Positions 1 to 9,005 of a stretch of 64,000 nucleotides of DNA are shown in pieces. The DNA is from Pseudomonadota bacterium (GTDB lineage Bacteria > Pseudomonadota > Gammaproteobacteria > UBA5335): positions 44,011-108,010 of the forward strand of contig JAXHTV010000009.1 in the NCBI GenBank assembly GCA_034189865.1. The letters run 5' to 3'. The notes under the pieces are model-generated. The model did not search any database and was not told the origin of the DNA. It saw only the letters and a list, made by a program, of their open reading frames with translations. A program made the position numbers and the translations under genes. Position 1 is the first letter of the stretch. Each line of letters begins with the position of its first letter.

Positions 1-352
1 GGCGGGTCCGGCGCAATTGTTCCTCTATAGATGTTTCCAGGTAAACGACGAAGCCCCGCTCGGTTAGGTGACGCTGGTTGGTCGGATCCAGGACGGCACC
101 ACCGCCGGTCGACAGGACGATACCGTCGAGTTCGGTCAGCTCCGATAAGATCTTTTGCTCCCGCTCCCGGAATCCCTGTTCGCCTTCCTTTTCGAAGATG
201 AACGCAATGTCCACACCGGTACGTGACTCGATCTCCTGGTCCGAGTCCATGAATGTGTAGTCAAGGAGCTGGGCCAGGCGTCGGCCGACGGTGGTTTTGC
301 CCGCGCCCATTGGACCGATGAGAAAGATTCGCTTCGGATAGTCGTTCGCCAT
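1..352 (-). CDS. aroK: Shikimate kinase, partial (C-terminus beyond window edge)
   Basis: Phosphorylates shikimate at the 3-hydroxyl with ATP, in the cytoplasmic pathway to chorismate. Translating the minus strand from the ATG at 352 gives a product starting [20 protein letters not shown]. The P-loop [12 protein letters not shown] lies at about residues 13-24, the shikimate-binding DSD follows the first helix (about residue 36), and the substrate glycine motif STGGGAV comes near residue 81. About 117 codons are inside the window; the family is about 170-190 residues, so roughly a third is missing. It lies downstream of pilQ in the same direction, the usual gammaproteobacterial order, but a terminator-like hairpin between them suggests it has its own promoter. 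No strong ribosome binding site precedes the ATG. Confidence 0.95.
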   Translation of the reverse strand, partial: MANDYPKRIFLIGPMGAGKTTVGRRLAQLLDYTFMDSDQEIESRTGVDIAFIFEKEGEQGFREREQKILSELTELDGIVLSTGGGAVLDPTNQRHLTERGFVVYLETSIEEQLRRTR

Positions 353-445
353 GATGGGCGATATTGTATTCCAGGCGAACCGTTTGGTCTCGACCTTTTC
401 GGTCATGCACCGGCTCGAGGCGGCTCGATTCGGGCCAAAAACAGG

Positions 446-484
446 CAAAAAGAAGCCCGGTCGGCCTTGGGGTGCCGCCGGGCT
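446..484 (-). terminator. Rho-independent terminator after pilQ
   Basis: Read on the minus strand, arms AGCCCGG and CCGGGCT (plus strand 478-484 and 454-460) with a further inner GGC/GCC pairing form a hairpin followed by TCTTTTTG. It sits just beyond the pilQ stop codon and before aroK. Confidence 0.7.
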
Positions 485-507
485 AGGGTTTCGCGTGCGG
501 GCGAAAT

Positions 508-2700
508 CTATTCGAGGACGAGCCCCTCTTTCAGGATTTTCGGTGTAACGAAAATCAGCAGTTCGGTTTTGTTGTCCACTGTCCGTTTCTCGCGGAAAAG
601 AGAACCCAGAATCGGGATGTCACCCAACAAGGGGACTTTGTTGTTGGACTCCGCGGTGGATTGCTCATAGATGCCGCCCAATACCACCGTCTCGCCGTTG
701 TCCACCAGGACCTGGGTGTTGATTTCCCGAGTGTCGATACTGGGGATGAAGCCACCGGTTCCGGTGGGGACGTTTTCGCCCACGCTGTCGCGATTGACGA
801 TCAGATCCATGATGACCCGGTTGTCAGGCGTGATTTGCGGTGTGACTTCCAGAGAGAGCACCGCTTCTTTGAACTTGACGGCGGTGGCGCCGCTGGCAGA
901 TGCCTCTTGGTAAGGAATTTCCACGCCCTGGCGGATGGAGGCGGTCTTCTGGTTGGCGGTGATGACTCGCGGGCTGGCGATCACTTCACCGCGGCCTTCG
1001 GCCTGCAGCGCGGACAACTCGAGGTCGATCAGGAAATCCGTGCCCAGAACGGCCATAGCGATGGAGGCCGGAGAGCTGATCGCGGCAGGTAGGTTGAAGT
1101 TGAGCCGTGGTTCGGCCGCGTCCGGAACGGCTGTGGGATACACCGTGCCATTATCCAGCAAGGACTCCAGCGATTGGTTGATGGCCACGTCGGTACTGTC
1201 CAGACTGCCGCTGGTGGTGGCCAAGCCGCGCATGTTATCGAAATCGTTGAAGGCCGTAATGCCGAACCGAGAACCCACCGCGCGGGTGAAGTCATCGTTT
1301 GCCACCACGATGCGGGACTCGATCAACACCTGGCTGACAGGAACGTCCAGGCGATTCACCAGTGAGCGGATATCACGGAGCCGTGCCGCCGTATCTTGAA
1401 CGAGCAGCGTGTTGGTGCGCTCATCGACAGATATCTTGCCGCGCGGGGACAGCAATGAGCTGTCCTTCGATTTGATCAGTGTGGCCAGATCGGTGGCTTT
1501 GGCATAGTTGACCTGGAGGAACTCCGAGCGCAGAGGTTCGAGCTCTTGAATCTGCTGGCGCGTCTCCAGTTCGAGTTTTTCCCGGGCCGTGATTTCTTCG
1601 GCGGGGGCGACGAACATCACGTTACCGACTTCCCGAGTGCTCAAACCCCGGCTCTTCAGGATGATGTCCAGCGCTTGGTCCCACGGAACGTTCTGTAACC
1701 GGAGTGCCATGGTGCCGCCGACGCTATCCGAGACCACCATGTTCTTACCGGCGACGTCGGATAGGATTTGCAGAATTGCGCGGGTCTCAACGTTTTGGAA
1801 ATTCAGCGTAATGGGCTCACCTTTGAAGACGGGCGCTCTATCCGCTTCCAGCACCGATTCCAGCGGACGCCGGAATTCGATGGTTAACAAGTCGTCCGAT
1901 TGATAGGCCAGTCGTTCGAACTCGCCGGTCGGGGTGATGACGATTCGAGTGTCTTGACCGGACTGGGTGGCTTCGATCGTTTTGACTGGCGTCGCGAAGT
2001 CCAACACATCCCAGCGTTTTTGCAGATCACGCGGAATTCGGGTGCCCTGCAGTGTAACGATGGTTTCTTTTCCGAGCTGCTTCATATCCATGACCGTATT
2101 CGGATCACTCAGCATCAGCAGAACGCGGCCTTGCCCGGCCTCACCGCGACGAAAATCAACTTTGGTTACTTGACGCTGACCGGTCGCGTCGCGTGATGCC
2201 TCACCGAATTGGGGGCTGCTCACGATGTCGGTACCGGGCCGGCTGTTGAGGGTGATTCGGATTTGATTGCCCATCACCGCAGTCGAATACGGGACCAGGT
2301 CCGCGAGCTCGATCACCACGCGGGTGCGATTGTTTGCCTCAACGACATTGACCTTTTGCGCCAGACCGACGCCAATCGGGAGTTGCCTTTCTTTGAACTG
2401 ATTGCTGGTATCGGGCAGATCAAGCACGATCCTCGCGGGATCATCGATCGTGAAAGTAAGCGGCTCCATTGCCGGTTCACTCAAAGCCAGGGTGATTTCT
2501 ACCTGGTCGCCGGTGGTGGCGACGAAGTCGATGTTGGTCAGCGTATTTGCTGCAAAGGCGTGTCCGGACACCAGCCAGAATAGGAACGCGAGGGCGGTAA
2601 ATCGTCGGCTGCCCCAAAACTTTCTCAGGACTCGCATCATCTTCCCCTTATACTGATTCGGTCGGCGCGAGACGGTTGGTAAGTGCTTGATGGTCTGCAT
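508..2700 (-). CDS. pilQ: Type IV pilus secretin PilQ
   Basis: Outer-membrane secretin through which the type IV pilus is extruded. The product of about 730 residues has an N-terminal signal peptide ending near SGHAFA, two AMIN-type domains (about residues 40-290, including [16 protein letters not shown] and the later [18 protein letters not shown]), a secretin/TonB short N-terminal domain ([20 protein letters not shown]), an N-domain ([15 protein letters not shown]) and the C-terminal secretin channel with [16 protein letters not shown] and [15 protein letters not shown]. The ATG at 2700 has AAGGGG six bases upstream. A second ATG pair at 2640/2637 also has AGGGG close by and would give a shorter, more typical signal peptide ([19 protein letters not shown]), so the start is uncertain between these. 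It is the last gene of pilMNOPQ, 14 bp after pilP. Confidence 0.95.
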   Translation of the reverse strand: MQTIKHLPTVSRRPNQYKGKMMRVLRKFWGSRRFTALAFLFWLVSGHAFAANTLTNIDFVATTGDQVEITLALSEPAMEPLTFTIDDPARIVLDLPDTSNQFKERQLPIGVGLAQKVNVVEANNRTRVVIELADLVPYSTAVMGNQIRITLNSRPGTDIVSSPQFGEASRDATGQRQVTKVDFRRGEAGQGRVLLMLSDPNTVMDMKQLGKETIVTLQGTRIPRDLQKRWDVLDFATPVKTIEATQSGQDTRIVITPTGEFERLAYQSDDLLTIEFRRPLESVLEADRAPVFKGEPITLNFQNVETRAILQILSDVAGKNMVVSDSVGGTMALRLQNVPWDQALDIILKSRGLSTREVGNVMFVAPAEEITAREKLELETRQQIQELEPLRSEFLQVNYAKATDLATLIKSKDSSLLSPRGKISVDERTNTLLVQDTAARLRDIRSLVNRLDVPVSQVLIESRIVVANDDFTRAVGSRFGITAFNDFDNMRGLATTSGSLDSTDVAINQSLESLLDNGTVYPTAVPDAAEPRLNFNLPAAISSPASIAMAVLGTDFLIDLELSALQAEGRGEVIASPRVITANQKTASIRQGVEIPYQEASASGATAVKFKEAVLSLEVTPQITPDNRVIMDLIVNRDSVGENVPTGTGGFIPSIDTREINTQVLVDNGETVVLGGIYEQSTAESNNKVPLLGDIPILGSLFREKRTVDNKTELLIFVTPKILKEGLVLE

Positions 2701-2714
2701 CGAATTCCCCTTTG

Positions 2715-3254
2715 CTAATCGCTCAGGGCGATGGACGCTTTTCGTTCCATCCAACCACCCAGACCATTCGGGATGGTTTCCATCAGTTCAATTTGATCGG
2801 CTGAAATCTCCGTGATTCTCCCGAAGTTTCGGCCCATATGGTTGCCTTCTGCTACCCGGTGAATGATTCCATCGCTGTCGCGAACAAGGGCCCAGCGGGA
2901 GCCATTCATGGCCAGGGTTCCCATCATGCGTAAGCCATCCAAGGGATAGTCTTCGAGTGGTTCACGGGGACGGTTGACGTCGGGTGTGACCCCGTTGCTG
3001 TTGTTGTCTCGGGGGCGGATACGCTCATCGGGCTGGAATGGGGAGCGCCGGCTGGCTGCATCGTAGGCGAACCGTTCGTAAGGTTTCATCTGCGGTAGCG
3101 GTTCGATCTCTCCAGAGCGACGGGACTTGACCTGATCGATGTAACTGTCGAGATCCGACATGTCACGGCCGCAGCCGGTGATGACAACCGATATCAAGAT
3201 GCACGCGGCGAGCCAAGCTCTGGATTGAAGCGGTTTCTTTCGGTTCGCGCTCAT
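2715..3254 (-). CDS. pilP: Type IV pilus inner-membrane lipoprotein PilP
   Basis: Lipoprotein that links the inner-membrane PilMNO platform to the PilQ secretin. The 179-residue product has a short positively charged start, a hydrophobic stretch and a lipobox-like VITGC near residue 28, then a flexible region and a C-terminal beta domain (DGLRMMGTLAMNGSRWALVR, VAEGNHMGRNFGRITEI), as in the PilP family. Its start codon overlaps the pilO stop (TAATG), so translation is likely coupled. Confidence 0.95.
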   Translation of the reverse strand: MSANRKKPLQSRAWLAACILISVVITGCGRDMSDLDSYIDQVKSRRSGEIEPLPQMKPYERFAYDAASRRSPFQPDERIRPRDNNSNGVTPDVNRPREPLEDYPLDGLRMMGTLAMNGSRWALVRDSDGIIHRVAEGNHMGRNFGRITEISADQIELMETIPNGLGGWMERKASIALSD

Positions 3255-3910
3255 TACTTCTTACGCCCTTTGGTCGGCCGTTTGTTTTTGGCGGCCGGCT
3301 CGTCGACGTATCGATAAGTCATGGCCGTGGCGTCCATGATCAAGGAGTCCGCACTCGCGCCCTTGCCCCCATTTCGCTTGATCGAGATCCCGCTCAAAGT
3401 CACGATTCGCGGGAGGGCAGCGATTCCGCTAGCGAAATCGCCGAATTGGTGAAAATCACCCGTCACTCGGATGCGGATGGGGGCTTCGGCATAAAATTCC
3501 TTCGGCCGTTCCGGTTCGGGCTTGAAGATTTGTTCTTCGAGGCCCGTCGCCACCCGGGTTTGGGATATGTCCTGCAGCAAGTTGGCCATTTCCGTTTCGC
3601 TGGGCAGTTGCCGTAGCATGGTGGAGAATGAAACCCGCATTTCTTCCAACTGCTGTTTGTAGGCATCCAGGTTGGCGACCTGTCCTTGTTTTCGCTCGAA
3701 TTGCTGTTTCAGTTCAGGTTCTTTCTTCTGGGCGACGTTCAAGTTGTCGATTTGATGACGGACCAAGAACCAGTAGCCGAGAAACACCAGCAGTGCGCAG
3801 ACAAACACGACGACGATACCGCGTGCTGCGATGGACCAACTGCCGACGTTGTTGATGTCAAGCGAACGCAACTCGTTCCACAGTTGTCCCACATTTAGAT
3901 TCATATTCAT
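3254..3910 (-). CDS. pilO: Type IV pilus assembly protein PilO
   Basis: Inner-membrane protein that pairs with PilN in the pilus alignment complex. The 218-residue product has one membrane segment (GIVVVFVCALLVFLGYWFLV, about residues 30-49), a periplasmic coiled coil (about residues 55-100) and a ferredoxin-like C-terminal domain (PIRIRVTGDFHQFGDFASGI). The lysine-rich tail KNKRPTKGRKK is basic. It overlaps pilN by 4 bp and pilP by 1 bp, so the five pil genes form one operon. Confidence 0.95.
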   Translation of the reverse strand: MNMNLNVGQLWNELRSLDINNVGSWSIAARGIVVVFVCALLVFLGYWFLVRHQIDNLNVAQKKEPELKQQFERKQGQVANLDAYKQQLEEMRVSFSTMLRQLPSETEMANLLQDISQTRVATGLEEQIFKPEPERPKEFYAEAPIRIRVTGDFHQFGDFASGIAALPRIVTLSGISIKRNGGKGASADSLIMDATAMTYRYVDEPAAKNKRPTKGRKK

Positions 3911-4485
3911 CGTGCGGACTCCCCGTCGGCCTCTTCCTCGTCCGGTCTCATCGACTTGATGACCAAGGAGAATTCACTGAAGCGCGCCGAGTCACCGCCT
4001 TTGGTCTCAATGACCAACAGCTTGGGATCGGCGAGCCACTCAGAAGCATCGAGTTGCTTCATGTAGTTGGACACCCGGGCGTTGGATTGGGCCTGTCCTT
4101 TGAGAACGATGCCGGTGCGTTCTTGCTGGATGGAGGACAGATAAACGCCGTCCGGCAACGTTTTGACCAGCTCGTCAAACAGGTGTACGACTTCGGAGCG
4201 TTGTTGTTGCAGTTGTTCAATAATCCGCATCCGCTCCAGCAGGCGGCGCTTGGTTTCTTTGAGGTCTCGGATTTCGGCGATCTTCGAGTCCAGGTCATTG
4301 ATCTCTTTCTGGATTTTTTGATTCCGGGCTTGTTGGTAATTGATATGGCTCTGAATGTAGTTGCTCGTGGCGAACAGCCCGGCGCCGACCGCGATGACCG
4401 CACCGGCCAGGATGACCAGGAACTGACGTTGACGTTCCGCGCGGGCCTGTTCGCGCCAGGGGAGAAGATTGATGTGGTGCGCCAT
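3907..4485 (-). CDS. pilN: Type IV pilus assembly protein PilN
   Basis: Bitopic inner-membrane protein that binds PilM in the cytoplasm through its N-terminus and PilO in the periplasm. The conserved start AHHINLLPWREQARAERQRQ matches the PilM-binding INLLPWR motif. A membrane segment (about residues 22-42), a coiled coil (about 50-100) and a small periplasmic domain follow. The 192-residue length is normal. The start overlaps the end of pilM by a base. Confidence 0.96.
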   Translation of the reverse strand: MAHHINLLPWREQARAERQRQFLVILAGAVIAVGAGLFATSNYIQSHINYQQARNQKIQKEINDLDSKIAEIRDLKETKRRLLERMRIIEQLQQQRSEVVHLFDELVKTLPDGVYLSSIQQERTGIVLKGQAQSNARVSNYMKQLDASEWLADPKLLVIETKGGDSARFSEFSLVIKSMRPDEEEADGESAR

Positions 4486-5549
4486 TAGTCGAAGCTCCTC
4501 AAAGCCAATCCGCAGGCTGTCATCAGTGCAGGGGCATCCAATTTGAGCATTTTGGGATTTGCGCGGGACTGGATGGCCATGCCGCCGAAAGGATTGGCAA
4601 TTCGCGTTGCCACTTCCAGCTCTTCTTCCACCGCCTGATCGATGCCTGGGATGGAGGCGCAGCCGCCGGCAAGGACAATCTGACTGATGTGCTCGACGCG
4701 ATTGTTCGAAGAGAAGAAAAACTGTAATCCCCGATTGATTTGCTGGATGACATCTTCAATGAACGGTTTGAGCACTTCATCGCTATAACCGTCGGGGAGG
4801 CCGCCGATTCGCTTGGCTTTCCCGGCTTCTTCATAAGAGAGGCCGTAGTGGGCCATGATTTCTTCGGTTAGTTGTTTGCCACCGATGCTCTGGTCCCGGG
4901 TATAGATGATGCTGTCCCGGTGCATAATGTTCAGCGTCGTGGTGGTGGCCCCGACGTCGATGAACGCGATGGCGCTGTCGGAGTCTTCCAAAGTCAACTC
5001 GGCGCTGATCAAGTGGCATGCGCTTTCCAGCGCATTGGATTCAATGTCGACGATCTTGCATTTCAGACCGCCGAGATCCACCGATGCGACCCGGTTTTCG
5101 ATGGTTTCGTTGCGGCAGGCCGCAATCAAAACATTCACCGAGCCCTCTTCGGTTTCGGACGGCCCGAGAACCTCGAAGTCCAAACCCACCTCTTCCAGTG
5201 GAAAGGGGATGTATTGGTCCGCTTCGATCATGATTTGCTGTTCCATCTCGTCATCGCTCAAGCCGGCCGGCATCGGCACGACTTTGGTGATGACGGAAGA
5301 ACCGCCGACAGCGATCACCGCTTCTCTGGTTCGCGTTCCTGCCTTCTTCACGGCCCGTTTGATGGCTTCGCCAACGCCTTCCGGATCGACGATTTGCTTG
5401 TCGACAACCGATTCGGGTGGCAGGCCGATGGCGGCGTAGCTGACCACCTGCATCTTGTCTTTATCGCCACCCAATTCGATCAGTTTTACGGCGGTGGAAC
5501 TGATATCCAGTCCGATCAGCGGCTTGATTTTCTTTCGGAACACGCTCAT
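4485..5549 (-). CDS. pilM: Type IV pilus assembly ATPase-like protein PilM
   Basis: Cytoplasmic actin-like protein that holds the inner-membrane part of the pilus machine. The 354-residue product has the actin/FtsA fold signatures: phosphate-1 loop LIGLDISSTAVKLIEL (about residues 11-26), phosphate-2 AFIDVGATTTTLNI (about 194-207) and the adenosine loop IVLAGGCASIPGID (about 292-305). First gene of pilMNOPQ, divergent from ponA as in many gammaproteobacteria. AAGG lies very close to the ATG, so the GTG two codons further in is a possible alternative start. Confidence 0.96.
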   Translation of the reverse strand: MSVFRKKIKPLIGLDISSTAVKLIELGGDKDKMQVVSYAAIGLPPESVVDKQIVDPEGVGEAIKRAVKKAGTRTREAVIAVGGSSVITKVVPMPAGLSDDEMEQQIMIEADQYIPFPLEEVGLDFEVLGPSETEEGSVNVLIAACRNETIENRVASVDLGGLKCKIVDIESNALESACHLISAELTLEDSDSAIAFIDVGATTTTLNIMHRDSIIYTRDQSIGGKQLTEEIMAHYGLSYEEAGKAKRIGGLPDGYSDEVLKPFIEDVIQQINRGLQFFFSSNNRVEHISQIVLAGGCASIPGIDQAVEEELEVATRIANPFGGMAIQSRANPKMLKLDAPALMTACGLALRSFD

Positions 5550-5585
5550 TCCTTCTTCCCGGGTCGCAGTACCAGCTTCGTGTAT

Positions 5586-5600
5586 CCTCCCGGCGGGAGG
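5586..5600. promoter_or_regulatory. 15-bp palindrome in the pilM-ponA divergent region
   Basis: CCTCCCGGCGGGAGG is perfectly self-complementary apart from its central base and lies 37 bp upstream of pilM and about 70 bp upstream of ponA. It could be an operator or a leader hairpin for the pil transcript. Nothing in the sequence identifies a binding protein. Confidence 0.3.
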
Positions 5601-5671
5601 CGGACTCTTGTCTCTGGTCGCTTTTGCCCGGTGGTGCGGCGGGCTGCGCCGTTCTTGTAAAGGGTTCTATA

Positions 5672-8209
5672 ATGCCCGTTACTCGGAGTCCGCACTTCTT
5701 ATCGGCAGGTCTTTCAGTGGCTTTATTGTCAAAGTTCATTCGGTTTCTTCTCGGACTGGTCGTGGCGACCGGTACTGTGGCGATTGGCGTGATCGTCGCC
5801 GCCTACTACTATTTCTCACCGCAACTGCCCGAAACGCAGGGGCTCAAGGATGTCGAGCTGCAAATTCCTTTGCGGGTTTACAGCCGTGATGGAGCCTTGA
5901 TGGCGGAATATGGTGATCAACGACGATCGCCGATCGTTTTTGCTGATTTGCCGCGTCCTTTGGTGCAGGCGGTTCTCGCTGCAGAGGATGATCGTTTCTT
6001 CGAGCACCCAGGCGTCGACTACCAGGGGTTGTTGCGAGCTGTCTTTCGGTTGCTTGTGACAGGAGAAAAAGAACAAGGCGGCAGTACCATCACGATGCAA
6101 GTCGCCCGCAACTTTTTTCTCAGCCCTGAGAAAACCTATGAGCGGAAAATTAAGGAGATCCTCCTTGCGCTAAAAATCGAGCGCGAGTTGAGTAAGGAGG
6201 AGGTTCTCGAGCTGTACCTCAACAAAATCTATCTCGGGCATCGAGCCTACGGGGTTGAGGCCGCTTCTCATGTCTATTACGGCAAGTCGGTTGCCGAGTT
6301 GGAATTGCCGCAATGGGCCATGATTGCCGGTTTGCCTAAAGCACCCTCGCGGATCAATCCGATCACCGATCCGAAGCGGGCCCGAGAACGGCGCGATTAT
6401 GTTCTGAACCGGATGCATCGCTTGCGGTTGATTTCGGACGAGGATTTCGCTGAGGCGCTCGCCGCGCCGGTAGCTGCCGAGTACCACGGCGCGTTGGCGG
6501 AGTTGGAGGCGCCCTACGTGGCAGAAATGGCGCGTCAGTACGCCGTCAATCGATTTGGGGGCGATGCCTATACTGGCGGATATCGAATCGTTACCAGCGT
6601 GCACTCGGGGTTGCAGCGGGCGGCGCAATCGGCTTTGCGTGAGACGTTGCTTGATTACGATCGTCGCCACGGTTACCGCGGGGCGGTTGCTCAGGTCGAA
6701 TTGCCACCGGGTGATCACCAGGACGAGACTTGGCGTGCCTCAGTAGAAGAGATTTTAAGTGCCCATCCCAAGGTGGAGCCATTGCGACCGGCCTTGGTGT
6801 TGGCATTGAAAGATCAATCGGCACACGTCTATGTGGCCGGCCATGGCGAAGTAGAGCTCGATTGGGAAGGTATCGCCTGGGCGCGTCGGTTTGTCTCCGT
6901 GGATCGGCGAGGTGATGCGCCGAGTAAAGCTTCGGACGTGGTCCAATCCGGTCAAGTGGTTTATGCGTCGGAAACCGACGCCGGTTGGGCCTTGAGCCAG
7001 TTGCCCAACGTCCAAGGTGCGCTGTTGGCGTTGGACCCCATCGATGGCGGGATTCTTGCGCTGGTCGGGGGGTTCGATTTTTACACCAGTCCCTTTAACC
7101 GGGTTATCCAGGCGGAACGGCAGCCCGGTTCCAGCTTCAAGCCGTTTATCTACGCGGCGGCGCTGGATCGCGGTTATACGCCTGCCACCGTCATCAACGA
7201 TGCGCCGGTTGTATTTGCGGACAACCGCTTGGAAGGGACATGGCGCCCCGAGAACTACAGTGGGCGTTTTTACGGACCGACCCGACTTCGGGAGGCGCTG
7301 GTTCACTCCCGCAATCTGGTGTCGGTCCGGCTACTCCGAGACATTGGTGTCGGCTACGCGATTCGATATGCAAGTCGTTTCGGATTTAACCCCGATCAGA
7401 TGCCGCGCGATTTGTCCCTGTCCCTCGGCAGCATGAGTGTCACACCGCTGGCGCTGGCACGTGGATATTCGGTTTTCGCCAACGGCGGATTCTTGGTTGA
7501 ACCTTATGCAATCGAACGGGTAGAAGATCAATCAGGCAACCTGATTTATCAGAACGCGGCAGTGTACGCTTGTCGCGATTGCGAATCGCTTGACGATCAG
7601 CCCTCACCCGTCATGATCGACCAAGATCTACCAAAGCTGGAGGTCGCGGCGCGAACGGACGTTCTTGGCAACAGCGAATATGTTCCTGTGCCGCCGCAGG
7701 CGGCACCTCGAGTGGTCGACGAGGCAACGGCTTATCTTTTGACCAGCATGATGCAGGATGTTGTTGCACGGGGGACGGGTCGACGGGTCGCTGCACTGGG
7801 TCGTCGAGATCTTGCAGGTAAGACGGGCACGACCAACGACTTGCGAGATGCGTGGTTTGCGGGTTACAACCCAGCTATGGTGAGCGTTGCCTGGGTGGGG
7901 TTCGATCAAGGCTATCCCCTCGGCCGCGGTGAGAGTGGAGGTCGTACGGCGCTGCCCATGTGGACGCGATTTGTCCGTTCGGCGCTAGCAGAAGTTCCGG
8001 ATATGCCGGCTGTTCAGCCGCCGGGATTGGTTACGTTGCGGATTTCGCGTCAGACGGGGCGGATCGCCTCGGTTAGCGAGACGGACGTGGTGTTCGAAAT
8101 CTTTCGTCCCGATGCGTTACCGGTCGATGCTCTGGAATCGCCGGAGCCCTCTCCGGCAGGCGAAGGCGTATCGGCGCCCGACACGGAGGGTATTCAGGAA
8201 TTGTTCTAA
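5672..8209 (+). CDS. mrcA: Penicillin-binding protein 1A (bifunctional transglycosylase/transpeptidase)
   Basis: Class A PBP (also called ponA) that polymerises and cross-links peptidoglycan in the periplasm. The product is about 845 residues: a membrane anchor (FLLGLVVATGTVAIGVIVAA), a family 51 transglycosylase with EDDRFFEHPGVD (about residue 104) and QGGSTITMQVARNFF, an inserted OB-like region characteristic of PBP1A, and a transpeptidase with SSFK (about 486), SRN (HSRNLVSVRLL) and KTGT (about 716). AAGGG lies 7 bp before the ATG at 5672. A perfect TATAAT overlaps this ATG, so a downstream start (GTG 5717, with an AGG-type site) cannot be excluded. Divergent from pilM. Confidence 0.95.
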   Translation: MPVTRSPHFLSAGLSVALLSKFIRFLLGLVVATGTVAIGVIVAAYYYFSPQLPETQGLKDVELQIPLRVYSRDGALMAEYGDQRRSPIVFADLPRPLVQAVLAAEDDRFFEHPGVDYQGLLRAVFRLLVTGEKEQGGSTITMQVARNFFLSPEKTYERKIKEILLALKIERELSKEEVLELYLNKIYLGHRAYGVEAASHVYYGKSVAELELPQWAMIAGLPKAPSRINPITDPKRARERRDYVLNRMHRLRLISDEDFAEALAAPVAAEYHGALAELEAPYVAEMARQYAVNRFGGDAYTGGYRIVTSVHSGLQRAAQSALRETLLDYDRRHGYRGAVAQVELPPGDHQDETWRASVEEILSAHPKVEPLRPALVLALKDQSAHVYVAGHGEVELDWEGIAWARRFVSVDRRGDAPSKASDVVQSGQVVYASETDAGWALSQLPNVQGALLALDPIDGGILALVGGFDFYTSPFNRVIQAERQPGSSFKPFIYAAALDRGYTPATVINDAPVVFADNRLEGTWRPENYSGRFYGPTRLREALVHSRNLVSVRLLRDIGVGYAIRYASRFGFNPDQMPRDLSLSLGSMSVTPLALARGYSVFANGGFLVEPYAIERVEDQSGNLIYQNAAVYACRDCESLDDQPSPVMIDQDLPKLEVAARTDVLGNSEYVPVPPQAAPRVVDEATAYLLTSMMQDVVARGTGRRVAALGRRDLAGKTGTTNDLRDAWFAGYNPAMVSVAWVGFDQGYPLGRGESGGRTALPMWTRFVRSALAEVPDMPAVQPPGLVTLRISRQTGRIASVSETDVVFEIFRPDALPVDALESPEPSPAGEGVSAPDTEGIQELF

Positions 8210-8334
8210 AACGGTTTGCCCGCTGAGTCCCGCATTGGCCGCCTCGGTCGGTGGAGGCTCATCGCGCAGGTTGGTCATACAGACGGGCGGGGGATTGTTC
8301 GCCGCTGCCCGGATATGCTTCGAGCCGTGATGCT

Positions 8335-8967
8335 ATGAAAAAACAAACAAACCGTTCGTGGCAGCAGCGTACTTTGGTTGCGCAAACAGCCGCCAAGATT
8401 ATGGTCCACGACGGAATCCGTGATTTTCAACTGGCCAAGAACAAAGCCGCCGATCAACTTGGTTTATCGCGCCACAGCCCGAACATGCCCCGAAATCGGG
8501 AAATCGATGAGGCTTTGCGGGAGTACCAACGCATTTTTCAGGCTGATTCGCAGCCTCTGCAGATCCGACGACTGCGTCAGTTGGCCTGCGAGGCGATGCG
8601 CTTTTTGAGCGACTTTCGGCCGCGGTTGGTGGGGCCTGTGCTAAGCGGTTCTGCCACTGAGCATTCCATGATTCATCTTCACGTATTCGCCGAATCTCCG
8701 GAGCTACTGACCATGCACCTGATGGACCGGGGGATACCGTACGAGACCGGCGAACGGCGTTTGCGGACTGGCCCGATGCAACACGTGGACTATCCGGTGA
8801 TACGTTTTCTCGTGGATGAAGTGCCGTTCGAACTGGTGGTATTCGATCGGGATGGTTTGAGGCGTCCCCCGCTCAGCCAGATTGATGGTCGCCCCATGGC
8901 GAGGGCGACCCGAGCCCAGGTCGAGCGTTTGATCGACGAGGACGCCCCTGGACAAGACGCGGCCTAA
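8335..8967 (+). CDS. Conserved hypothetical protein, possible nucleotidyltransferase-like fold
   Basis: I do not recognise a characterised family. The start at ATG 8335 gives a soluble 210-residue protein beginning MKKQTNRSWQQRTLVAQTAA. The first half is helical and basic. It includes IRDFQLAKNKAADQLG and an RNREIDEALREYQRIF segment. The second half has alternating strands and helices with GPVLSGSATEHSMIHLHVFAE (about residues 100-120), which faintly recalls the GS...hxh core of nucleotidyltransferases, but the usual Asp pair reads HLH here, so activity is doubtful. It has no signal peptide or membrane segment. It lies downstream of ponA in the same direction and ends at a strong bidirectional terminator. 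Confidence 0.75.
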   Translation: MKKQTNRSWQQRTLVAQTAAKIMVHDGIRDFQLAKNKAADQLGLSRHSPNMPRNREIDEALREYQRIFQADSQPLQIRRLRQLACEAMRFLSDFRPRLVGPVLSGSATEHSMIHLHVFAESPELLTMHLMDRGIPYETGERRLRTGPMQHVDYPVIRFLVDEVPFELVVFDRDGLRRPPLSQIDGRPMARATRAQVERLIDEDAPGQDAA

Positions 8968-8968
8968 G

Positions 8969-9002
8969 AAAAAACAGCGGGGCTATTGCCCCGCTGTTTT
9001 TT
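8969..9002. terminator. Bidirectional Rho-independent terminator
   Basis: A perfect 15-bp stem (AAAAAACAGCGGGGC / GCCCCGCTGTTTTTT) with a 4-base loop lies between the convergent gene at 8335-8967 and gltA. A-run and T-run flank the GC-rich core so it can end transcription from both sides. Confidence 0.93.
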
Positions 9003-9005
9003 CTA

